Shown here: positions 1-5,536 of the stretch, in pieces | Numbering within the stretch: the stretch's first letter is position 1 | Layout of the letters: every line of letters starts with the position of its first letter | Source: an uncultured beta proteobacterium | GTDB lineage: Bacteria; Pseudomonadota; Gammaproteobacteria; Burkholderiales; Burkholderiaceae_C | Length of the DNA: 5,536 bases | Reading direction: 5' to 3' | Assembly (NCBI GenBank): GCA_903944555.1 | Contig: CAJASG010000348.1 | Location: forward strand, 1 to 5,536 | Program-made: the position numbers and the translations under genes | The notes under the pieces: model-generated | What the model was told of the DNA's origin: nothing | The model's database searches: none | Seen by the model: only the letters and a program-made list of their open reading frames with translations

Positions 1-1
1 G

Positions 2-690
2 AAGAAGCAGCTGAAAGAGGAGCTCGATGCGGCCAATCGAGACGACCTCGATGTCGTGGCCTTCACGCACGCCGATACCGATCACATTTCCGGCTCGACA
101 GAGTTCTTCGATCTGCGCCATGCTGCAAAATACCAAGGCGAGGGCCGCATCAAGATCAACGAACTTTGGGTTCCTGCAGCCTTGCTGATCGATGAGGTCA
201 AGCGGGATCAACTGAGCAATGAGTTCGCCATCTTGCGCCGCGAAGCCCGCCACCGCGTCTTGGAGGGCAAGGGCATCAAGGTCTTCTCAAAGCCCAAGCG
301 CCTGATGGACGAATGGCTGCGCCAGGCACTGAAGGACCGCGGCGAGCCCGAGACTGCGCGCGATTACCTGTTCGTCGACGCCGGAACGCTGGTCGACGGC
401 TTCTCCCTGGCTGCGGACGGCGCCGAATTCTTTTGCCACTCTCCCTTCATTAAGCACTGCGACGAAGGCGACGACCTGCGCAACGAGGCGGCCTTGATCT
501 TCAACGTTCGTCTGCGCGCCGACGGCACCGACTACGATTTCCTGCAGATCGGTGACAGTACGTGGGAAGTCCTCGAGGACATCGTTTCGATCACCAAGGC
601 CCACAAGAACGAAGACCGGCTCAAGTGGAATCTCCTGAATATTCCGCATCATTGCAGCTACCTGGCTTTGAGCGACCAAAAGGGAGACAG
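2..690 (+). pseudogene. ComEC-like metallo-beta-lactamase-fold hydrolase, fragment missing both ends
   Basis: The reading frame is open to the left edge, so the 5' end lies outside the window. The metal-binding motif HADTDH (68-85, H-x-D-x-D-H) matches the variant seen in the ComEC MBL domain rather than the common HxHxDH. It is followed by a later GD motif (LQIGDSTW, about 541-564) and by NIPHHCSY (638-661), which resembles the C-terminal metal-ligand His strand. These order as in a soluble MBL hydrolase. Family-like sequence stops at about KGDS (681-690). The frame stays open to a TGA at 866-868, but those last roughly 60 residues are rich in Arg, Cys and Leu and look like out-of-frame translation. 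Leucines are mostly CTG/CTC, unlike the TTG-rich cyclase gene downstream, which suggests separate origin. Substrate is unknown; nuclease or phosphodiesterase activity is possible. With the C-terminus lost it is probably non-functional, unless it makes a truncated product. Confidence 0.72.
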
Positions 691-694
691 TTGG
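681..694. other. Putative recombination or deletion junction between two unrelated coding frames
   Basis: Left of this point the frame with codons starting at 3n+2 carries convincing MBL-fold sequence. Right of it coding character passes to the frame with codons starting at 3n+1, which runs to a TAG at 883-885. Codon use changes from strongly G/C-ending to mixed with more TTG and A/T-ending codons. No inverted-repeat ends, target duplication or integrase gene is visible, so the mechanism is unknown. The boundary is estimated from sequence character alone and could be off by ten or more bases. Confidence 0.5.
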
Positions 695-885
695 CTTCGG
701 ATTTGCGGGATGCCTTGGCTTCTGGGGCTGGCACGGTCAGTTCACCTGCGCCCTTGCTGCAGGCGGGCACAAACTCGCTTAATGACAAAACGGTTGCTTT
801 TTCAGCAACCGTTCCGGCTTCGCAGCAGGATTTTGAAAATACGGTTGCACAGAGCCCCCGCGACGTGAACCAACCATCAAATTAG
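688..885 (+). pseudogene. Orphan C-terminal tail (about 65 aa) of a truncated gene
   Basis: This frame reads QLASDLRDALASG and on to NQPSN, ending at TAG 883-885. It has no plausible start of its own: the nearest upstream ATG in frame (562) lies inside the MBL fragment. The composition (Ala, Ser, Thr, Pro, Gln, Asn) suggests a disordered C-terminal tail, and codon use resembles the downstream operon. Three threonines sit in similar settings, DKTV, SATVP and ENTV. The first resembles FDKTMVV in the FHA protein encoded further down. This could be the remnant of the gene that originally preceded the phosphatase in the operon, perhaps a kinase, an FHA adaptor or a phosphorylated substrate. The parent family is not recognised. 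The alternative is that this is non-coding intergenic DNA that happens to be open; a different frame ends in tandem TAA-TGA at 780-785 just before a hairpin. Confidence 0.45.
789..813. repeat. Perfect 10-bp inverted repeat (hairpin, 5-nt loop)
   Basis: AACGGTTGCT (789-798) and AGCAACCGTT (804-813) are exact reverse complements separated by TTTTC. On the + strand the stem is followed by CCGGCTTC, with no T-run, so it is not a standard intrinsic terminator for rightward transcription. On the - strand the stem is followed by only a short T-run (GTTTTG), a poor terminator. It lies about 100 bases before the phosphatase start and, if the 688-885 tail is truly coding, inside that tail. Confidence 0.6.
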
Positions 886-911
886 TGACAGCACGGATTT
901 TGAGAAAAATA

Positions 912-1697
912 ATGAATTACCGCTTTTACGCAAAAACAGACCCGGGGAGAACCCGAGATAACAATGAAGACTCCGTGGTGTTCGATGAAGTTACCCGCGT
1001 TGCAGTTTTGGCCGACGGAATGGGTGGCTACAACGCCGGCGAAATCGCCAGCGGAATGGCCACTGCCTTTATCAAGTCTGAACTTAGCCGGTGGCTGACA
1101 GAAGCCGGGTCCAGTGCATCTATTGCGGAAGTCCGCCGCGCGATGGAGATTTGCGTGGACAACGCCAATCTGTCCATTTTTAACGCTGCAAATTCCAATG
1201 CCAGTTATTCCGGAATGGGAACCACTTTGGTCGTTGCGGTATTTCGGGGTGACAGGCTGTTGGTCGGGCATATTGGGGATTCCCGCTGCTACCGCTTGCG
1301 CGCAGGCGTCATGGAGCAGATCACCAAAGACCACTCATTGCTGCAAGAGCAAATCGATGCCGGTCTGATTTCTTTGGAACAGGCGGCAACTTCATCCATT
1401 AAGAATCTGGTCACGCGGGCCTTGGGTGTCGACGAAGTTGTGATGCTGGATATCAATGAATATCCTATCGAGGCGGGAGATGTTTACCTGCTGTGTTCCG
1501 ACGGACTATCGGATATGGTCAATGATGGCGCAATCGCTAAAATTATCACTTCCGATGTGGATTTGGAAGTGAAAACCGCCCAGCTGATCGACGCAGCGAA
1601 TGCCAATGGTGGCAGGGACAACATTTCAGCGCTGATGGTTGAGCTGAAAGAAGCGACTGAAAAACGGGGTTTAATCGCAAGGTTGTTAGGGAAGTAG
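912..1697 (+). CDS. PP2C-type (PPM) serine/threonine protein phosphatase
   Basis: This is a 261-residue soluble, metal-dependent phosphatase that removes phosphate from Ser/Thr on proteins. The PP2C motifs appear in order: NNEDS (17-21, metal ligand D20), ADGMGG (34-39, metal ligand D35), GMGTT (101-105), GDSR (122-125), KDHS (139-142), SDGL (196-199, D197) and GRDN (234-237, metal ligand D236). Length fits the minimal bacterial catalytic domain, as in Stp/PrpC proteins; there is no membrane segment or extra domain. ATG 912 is preferred because family members start a few residues before the TDPGRTRDNNED stretch, and a weak GAGA lies 6 bases upstream. An in-frame GTG at 885 would add nine residues and overlap the preceding TAG (TAGTG), so coupled initiation there cannot be excluded. 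The phosphatase next to an FHA gene implies a Ser/Thr kinase partner, not seen here. All catalytic residues are present, so it should be active. Confidence 0.95.
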   Translation: MNYRFYAKTDPGRTRDNNEDSVVFDEVTRVAVLADGMGGYNAGEIASGMATAFIKSELSRWLTEAGSSASIAEVRRAMEICVDNANLSIFNAANSNASYSGMGTTLVVAVFRGDRLLVGHIGDSRCYRLRAGVMEQITKDHSLLQEQIDAGLISLEQAATSSIKNLVTRALGVDEVVMLDINEYPIEAGDVYLLCSDGLSDMVNDGAIAKIITSDVDLEVKTAQLIDAANANGGRDNISALMVELKEATEKRGLIARLLGK

Positions 1698-1733
1698 AAA
1701 GCAAATGCGTTTTACAGATATCAATTACACAAG

Positions 1734-1739
1734 AAGGAG
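1734..1739 (+). promoter_or_regulatory. Strong ribosome binding site of the FHA gene
   Basis: AAGGAG with a 6-base spacer to ATG 1746 is the most consensus-like Shine-Dalgarno sequence among the gene starts in this window. It fixes the FHA start. It also suggests that the FHA adaptor is translated independently and perhaps more strongly than the phosphatase before it, whose start has only a weak GAGA. Confidence 0.8.
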
Positions 1740-1745
1740 CTGGTC

Positions 1746-2423
1746 ATGCCAAAAATGATCGTTTCGATCGATGAGGTCGTGATCAAGGAAGTACAACTCA
1801 CCAAGGACAGAACCACCTTGGGCCGCAGGCCGTACAACGATATCGTGATTGATAACCTTGCCGTAAGCGGTGAGCACGCCGTGTTGCAGATGACGGGGGG
1901 CGAAGTGCTCCTGGAAGACCTGAATAGCACCAACGGAACTTACTTGAATGGCAAAGCCATCAAGAAGCAGCAATTGCAAAACGGCGACAGTATCGAAATC
2001 GGCAAGTACAAGATCAAGTTCGTGGGAGACAACGCGGCCAATGATTTTGACAAGACGATGGTGGTCAAGGCGCGCCCGGCCTCAGCGCCTCCACCGCAAA
2101 GCGCGGCTACGCTGGCGTCCGGCCCTCCAACCGTGTCAGGGGACTCCACGGGTCTTGGTGCATTTCATGCGGCCATCAAGGTGCTGTCCGGTGCGGCATC
2201 GGGTCGGGAGGTTCCATTGACCAAGGTCGTGACCACCATTGGCAAACCCGGCGTCGCGGTAGCTGCAATCACCCGTCGTCAGCAAGGGTTCGTGGTCCAC
2301 CATGTAGAAGGCGCCGGAAACCCCATGCTGAATGGAGCCTCCATTGGTGCAACTCCTGTTTCCTTGAAAAATGGCGATTTGATAGAGCTTGCAGGTACTC
2401 AGATGCAGTTCGTGCAAACCTGA
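1746..2423 (+). CDS. Double FHA-domain protein (canonical N-terminal, degenerate C-terminal)
   Basis: This 225-residue protein has no signal peptide or membrane segment and should be a cytoplasmic phosphothreonine reader. The N-terminal FHA domain (about 5-92) has all ligand-binding signatures: GR (26-27), SGEH (41-44), NSTNGTYLNG (60-69) and NGD (79-81). A linker rich in Ala, Pro and Ser (about 93-140) follows; it contains FDKTMVV (101-107), in which T104 is a plausible phosphorylation site. Residues about 142-224 repeat the FHA pattern: TIGK (164-167), ITRRQ (175-179), MLNG (194-197), LKNGDLIEL (207-215). This second copy has K in place of the GR arginine, Q179 in place of the ligand-contacting His and no NGT. 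It is therefore probably structural or a protein-docking domain. The gene sits between phosphatase and cyclase, so it may connect phosphorylation state to another component of the operon; that link is inference. Confidence 0.93.
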   Translation: MPKMIVSIDEVVIKEVQLTKDRTTLGRRPYNDIVIDNLAVSGEHAVLQMTGGEVLLEDLNSTNGTYLNGKAIKKQQLQNGDSIEIGKYKIKFVGDNAANDFDKTMVVKARPASAPPPQSAATLASGPPTVSGDSTGLGAFHAAIKVLSGAASGREVPLTKVVTTIGKPGVAVAAITRRQQGFVVHHVEGAGNPMLNGASIGATPVSLKNGDLIELAGTQMQFVQT

Positions 2424-2476
2424 GCACCGGTGTCTTCGCTTTGCCACTTGCGCATCGATTTTTGAATTGAGATGAC

Positions 2477-4726
2477 ATGAAATCGATCGCAAGGCATTGG
2501 CCAAGGATTCTGGTGACCCTGTTGCCAGTACTTTTCGCTCTGTTGCACGCGGTTGGAGTGGCGCGAATTGGCGTGTTGCAGCGACTCGACGACATTATTT
2601 ATGACGCCCGTTTGCGGGCGACCAGTCCCAAAACGCAGGATCCGCGTATTGTGATCGTCGACATTGACGAAAAAAGTCTCGCAGAAGTAGGCCGTTGGCC
2701 CTGGGGGCGCAACAAGCTAGGCCAGTTGGTGGATGAATTGTTCGACCAGCAAAAAATCGCCTTGCTGGGGTTTGACGTTGTCTTCGCTGAGGCCGATGAG
2801 AGTTCTGGACTGCTTCGATTGAATGAGTTGGCCCGCAACGAACTCAAAGACCAAGCCGGGTTTGCTGAAAAATTACGACAAATGCAGTCGGAGCTGGATT
2901 TCGACGGCCGTTTTGCCAAAGCGATCGACAAACGCCCCGTGGTTTTGGGCTACTACTTTACCAGTGACCGCCAGGGTCTCACTTCTGGCGCGCTACCGGA
3001 GGCAGTCCTGTCCAAAGATGCTTTGCAGGGACGCCACATTCGAACCACATCCTGGAGTGGGTTCGGCTCCAATATCGAGGTATTGGCCAAGGCTGCTCCC
3101 ATGGCGGGCTACTTCAACTCCATTACCGATGGCGATGGTGTGGTGCGATCCCTGCCCTTGCTTGCCGAGTACAAAGGGCTGTATTACGAATCCATCGCAC
3201 TGGCGATGTTTCGGGCTTTGGCGGGCATGCCATCTGTGGCCCCCGGGTTTTCCAATGAACGCTTTTTGTCCCGTAGCTACCAAGGGGTTGACAGAATATT
3301 GTTGCGCCAAGGTGATAAGTCGCTCGCCATACCTGTAGACGAGCGGATCGCCACATTGGTGCCCTATCGGGGACCTGGTGGCGTTGATGGGGGCTCTTTT
3401 CGGTATGTGTCGGCGGCCGATATTCTTGCCAAGCGTTTACCCCCTGGGACTTTGAAAGACAAAATCATTCTCGTTGGAACAACCGCGCCGGGCTTGTTGG
3501 ACTTGCGGGTGACCCCCGTGGGCGAGACCTATCCGGGTGTAGAAACCCATGCCAATTTGATTTCAGGCTTTTTGGATGGCAATGTGCTGGTCAAGCCGGA
3601 CTACGCCATTGGTTATGAAGTGTTTTTGCTCACGCTTGCCGGACTCATCTTGGCGGTGGGCTTGCCTTTGCTGTCCGCACCGCGCGCCGTGTTGCTCAGT
3701 ATGGGGGTCGTGGCGGCGCTCACTGCCATCAACTCCTGGTTGTATTTGTCCTATGGTTTGGTGTTGCCTCTGGCCTCTGCCCTCACCATGGCCTTGACCG
3801 CTTTCGCCCTCAACATGAGCTATGGCTATTTTGTTGAAAGCAAGTCCAAGCGGGAGTTGGCCAATCTGTTTGGCACCTATGTCCCTCCCGAGCTGGTGGA
3901 TGAAATGGTCAAAGACCCTGACAGCTACAGCATGAAGGCCACCAGCCGCGAGTTAACGGTGATGTTTTGCGATATGCGTGGCTTTACCAAGATGTCAGAG
4001 CGCATGGAGCCTTTGCAGCTGCAGGAGTTGTTGAACGGGGTCTTTAGCCGGCTAACCAGCTTGATCCGGTCCAACCGGGGCACGATTGACAAGTACATGG
4101 GTGATTGTGTGATGGCGTTTTGGGGGGCTCCCGTGGAAACCTCCGAACATGCTCGCCTCGCGGTGAAGGCCGCTATGGAGATGGCCAACGCCGTGCGCGA
4201 TATCAATTTGGATCACCGCACCAAGGGGTTGCCCGAGATTGGCATTGGCATCGGCCTGAACACCGGAACCATGTGCGTAGGCGATATGGGCTCCAATATT
4301 CGCCGAAGCTATACCGTGATTGGTGATGCGGTGAATTTGGGGTCCCGGCTGGAAGGCCTGTCCAAGGCGTATGGGGTCGATATCGTAGTGAGCGAGACCT
4401 CTCGCAAATTGGCGCCCGATTTCGCTTGGCAGGAGTTGGACCGGGTACGCGTGAAAGGCAAAGACCAGGCAGTCGCCATCTTTTGGCCCATGGCGCCTAC
4501 TGAGCGCATGAGCGAGGATGCCACCAACGAGCTCAAGACGTGGGCTGCATTTCTTCGGGCCTACCGAGCACAAAATTGGGAGCAGACCGATGTGCTGCTG
4601 CTCAATTTAATGCGCATGAATGCCAAAAAGTACCTTTACCAACTCTATGGGGAGCGGGTAGCCTCTATGCGTCTGTTGCCCTTTGATCCCGAGTGGGATG
4701 GTGCAACCAATTTTGATACCAAGTGA
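2477..4726 (+). CDS. CHASE2-domain transmembrane class III adenylate cyclase
   Basis: This 749-residue membrane receptor makes cyclic nucleotide, very likely cAMP, from ATP. Order of parts: TM helix about 11-30; periplasmic CHASE2 sensor about 31-375, with RIVIVDIDEKSL (57-68), GRWPWGR (72-78), GFDVVFAE (98-105), GYFNSITDGDGVVRSLP (211-227) and VGTTAPGLLDLRVTPVGE (333-350); three TM helices about 378-398, 402-424 and 428-449; linker with FGTYVPPELV (465-474); cyclase domain about 490-670. Catalytic residues are complete: metal aspartates D499 (FCDMRGF) and D543 (KYMGD), adenine-selecting K539 and T613 (SYTVIGD), and transition-state N620 and R624 (AVNLGSR). The K/T pair is that of class IIIb adenylate cyclases, arguing against guanylate specificity. 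A helical C-terminal region (about 680-749) ends in PEWDGATNFDTK, which resembles the tail of other CHASE2 cyclases. ATG 2477 has a weak GAG site. The gene lies 53 bases after the FHA gene. The CHASE2 ligand is unknown. Confidence 0.96.
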   Translation: MKSIARHWPRILVTLLPVLFALLHAVGVARIGVLQRLDDIIYDARLRATSPKTQDPRIVIVDIDEKSLAEVGRWPWGRNKLGQLVDELFDQQKIALLGFDVVFAEADESSGLLRLNELARNELKDQAGFAEKLRQMQSELDFDGRFAKAIDKRPVVLGYYFTSDRQGLTSGALPEAVLSKDALQGRHIRTTSWSGFGSNIEVLAKAAPMAGYFNSITDGDGVVRSLPLLAEYKGLYYESIALAMFRALAGMPSVAPGFSNERFLSRSYQGVDRILLRQGDKSLAIPVDERIATLVPYRGPGGVDGGSFRYVSAADILAKRLPPGTLKDKIILVGTTAPGLLDLRVTPVGETYPGVETHANLISGFLDGNVLVKPDYAIGYEVFLLTLAGLILAVGLPLLSAPRAVLLSMGVVAALTAINSWLYLSYGLVLPLASALTMALTAFALNMSYGYFVESKSKRELANLFGTYVPPELVDEMVKDPDSYSMKATSRELTVMFCDMRGFTKMSERMEPLQLQELLNGVFSRLTSLIRSNRGTIDKYMGDCVMAFWGAPVETSEHARLAVKAAMEMANAVRDINLDHRTKGLPEIGIGIGLNTGTMCVGDMGSNIRRSYTVIGDAVNLGSRLEGLSKAYGVDIVVSETSRKLAPDFAWQELDRVRVKGKDQAVAIFWPMAPTERMSEDATNELKTWAAFLRAYRAQNWEQTDVLLLNLMRMNAKKYLYQLYGERVASMRLLPFDPEWDGATNFDTK

Positions 4727-4729
4727 GGA
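4725..4729 (+). promoter_or_regulatory. Ribosome binding site that sets the GTG start of the phosphodiesterase
   Basis: GAGGA overlaps the cyclase stop codon TGA (4724-4726) and lies 7 bases before GTG 4737. It supports GTG 4737 over an in-frame TTG at 4683. Because ribosomes terminating on the cyclase stop here, translation of the two cyclic-nucleotide enzymes is probably coupled. Confidence 0.7.
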
Positions 4730-4736
4730 TCCTTAC

Positions 4737-5528
4737 GTGAAAGTCCGTGTACTTGGATGCTCCGGCGCAATCGCCAAGGATTGCAAAACTACCTCCTTCC
4801 TTATTGATGGAGACCTGCTGGTGGATGCAGGCACCGGCGTGGGCGATTTGACATTGGACGAAATGCGCCGCATTGACCACGTTTTGCTCACGCATTCGCA
4901 TTTGGACCATATTGCTGCTTTGCCTTTGATGGTGGACTCCACTGCGGCACAGCGCAAAGAGCCGCTGAAAATCCACGCGCTTGCCGGCACCATTGCAGCT
5001 TTGAAAACGCATATTTTCAACAACATCATTTGGCCTGATTTCACCCGCATACCCAGCGCGGAGGCACCGTTTATCACTTTCCATGAAATCCGGGTTGGGC
5101 AGACCCTGCGGTTTGGCGACAAGTTGGTGGAGGTGCTGCCTGCGGTCCATACCGTGCCAGCCGCTGGGTACGCAGTCACCGCTGGCCACGGTTGCTGGGT
5201 GTTCACGGGCGATACCGAGCGCAACCCCGCCTTTTGGACACGGGTCAATCAGCTCAACGTGGCGATGCTGGTGATTGAAACCGCGTTTAGCAACCGTGAA
5301 AAAGATCTGGCCAAGCGCAGTTTGCACTTGTCACCTACGGTGCTTGCCAACGAGTTGGATTGCATCGCCAAGGGTAAAAACTACCCAATTTACATCACCC
5401 ACACCAAGCCCGCCGAGACCGAGCAAATCATGGATGAGGTACAGCGCTTTGACCAAACCCAACCGTTTGGCCCTAATGTGACCCACGATATTCGTTGGCT
5501 TCGCGCAGGGCAGGAGTTTGAAATATGA
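4737..5528 (+). CDS. Class II (MBL-fold) 3',5'-cyclic-nucleotide phosphodiesterase
   Basis: This 263-residue cytoplasmic metallohydrolase most likely hydrolyses cAMP to AMP. It begins MKVRVLGCSGAI, the usual first strand, then LLVDAGTG (27-34). The dinuclear metal site is complete: THSHLDH (52-58; H53, H55, D57, H58), H138 (AVHTVP), D159 (TGDTE) and H222 (THTKP). THSHLDHIAALP and SLHLSP with a following NEL (195-207) resemble yeast PDE1 and bacterial class II phosphodiesterases (COG5212-like) more than RNase Z or glyoxalase II. GTG 4737 is chosen because GAGGA lies just upstream and the family starts at the first strand. It follows the adenylate cyclase by only 10 bases, which strongly favours a cyclic-nucleotide substrate and co-expression of synthesis and breakdown. 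A general MBL phosphodiesterase of other substrate remains possible. Confidence 0.85.
   Translation: MKVRVLGCSGAIAKDCKTTSFLIDGDLLVDAGTGVGDLTLDEMRRIDHVLLTHSHLDHIAALPLMVDSTAAQRKEPLKIHALAGTIAALKTHIFNNIIWPDFTRIPSAEAPFITFHEIRVGQTLRFGDKLVEVLPAVHTVPAAGYAVTAGHGCWVFTGDTERNPAFWTRVNQLNVAMLVIETAFSNREKDLAKRSLHLSPTVLANELDCIAKGKNYPIYITHTKPAETEQIMDEVQRFDQTQPFGPNVTHDIRWLRAGQEFEI
5512..5516 (+). promoter_or_regulatory. Ribosome binding site of the next gene
   Basis: AGGAG lies 8 bases before ATG 5525, inside the last codons of the phosphodiesterase gene. Combined with the ATGA overlap it makes a real gene start at 5525 likely. Confidence 0.75.
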
Positions 5529-5536
5529 ACGCAGCA
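5525..5536 (+). CDS. Start of a further operon gene (first four codons only)
   Basis: ATG AAC GCA GCA (M-N-A-A) begins at 5525 and runs off the window. Its ATG overlaps the phosphodiesterase stop as ATGA, the usual sign of translational coupling, and an AGGAG sits at proper spacing. Four residues do not identify the product. A Ser/Thr protein kinase would complete the phosphatase-FHA set, but that is a guess from context only. Confidence 0.7.

Noticed and set aside
780..813. Tandem stop TAA-TGA followed by a hairpin, read as the end of a gene plus terminator
   Set aside because: The frame ending at 780 has no convincing coding sequence upstream, and the hairpin lacks a following T-tract on the + strand.
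56..868. Reading the GTG at 56 to TGA at 868 as one complete gene
   Set aside because: Family-like sequence already precedes 56 in the same frame back to base 2, and the last 60 residues after 690 have the Arg/Cys-rich look of out-of-frame translation.
562..885. A separate 107-residue gene starting at ATG 562
   Set aside because: Its first 40 codons overlap the convincing MBL frame, including the HHCSY region, and have shadow-like composition; only the part after about 688 looks coding.
885..911. GTG 885 as the phosphatase start
   Set aside because: The extra nine residues are not family-like and there is no ribosome binding site before 885; ATG 912 fits the family N-terminus. It is kept only as an alternative.
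1698..1745. A promoter between phosphatase and FHA genes
   Set aside because: TTGTTA at 1683 has no -10 box at a normal distance; the nearest TACAGA at 1713 is about 24 bases away.
4052..4573. Long antisense open frame (173 codons) opposite the cyclase domain
   Set aside because: It lies wholly opposite conserved catalytic motifs, has a His/Gly-rich composition typical of antisense shadows, and no recognisable domain.
4683..4736. TTG 4683 as the phosphodiesterase start
   Set aside because: It would overlap the conserved C-terminus of the cyclase by more than 40 bases and adds 18 residues before the first MBL strand; GTG 4737 has GAGGA upstream.
4665..5327. Long antisense open frame (220 codons) opposite the phosphodiesterase
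   Set aside because: The opposite strand encodes a complete MBL enzyme with all metal ligands; the antisense product shows no family motif.

Overview
The window looks like a chromosomal segment from a betaproteobacterium, most likely Burkholderiales of the Comamonadaceae type (Rhodoferax or Polaromonas-like). This is an inference from moderate GC, frequent TTG leucine codons and the architecture of the CHASE2 cyclase; no taxonomic marker gene is present. All genes lie on the + strand. No tRNA, rRNA, CRISPR array or recognisable insertion sequence is visible.

Region 1 (1-690) is the interior of a ComEC-like metallo-beta-lactamase-fold (MBL) hydrolase gene. It is open at the left edge and abruptly loses its family-like sequence near 685-691. 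Its codon use is strongly G/C-ending, unlike what follows. Region 2 (about 688-885) continues in another frame as an orphan 65-residue C-terminal tail with no start of its own. The two pieces look like different genes joined at a recombination or deletion scar.

Region 3 (912-5536) is a tight signalling operon: a PP2C-type Ser/Thr protein phosphatase (912-1697), a protein with one canonical and one degenerate FHA domain (1746-2423), a membrane-bound CHASE2-class III adenylate cyclase (2477-4726), a class II (MBL-fold) cyclic-nucleotide phosphodiesterase (4737-5528), and the first four codons of another gene (from 5525) that overlaps the phosphodiesterase stop as ATGA behind a good ribosome binding site. 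Gaps are 48, 53, 10 and -4 bases.

Together these genes encode synthesis of a cyclic nucleotide (very likely cAMP) under a periplasmic sensor, its probable hydrolysis, and the removal and reading of threonine phosphorylation. The expected protein kinase is not in the window. It may be encoded by the gene starting at 5525, or may once have been encoded by the gene whose tail survives at 688-885. The most interesting points are the pairing of cyclase and phosphodiesterase beside phosphothreonine genes, the internal FHA duplication with decayed ligand residues, and the scar that cuts the operon's upstream side.
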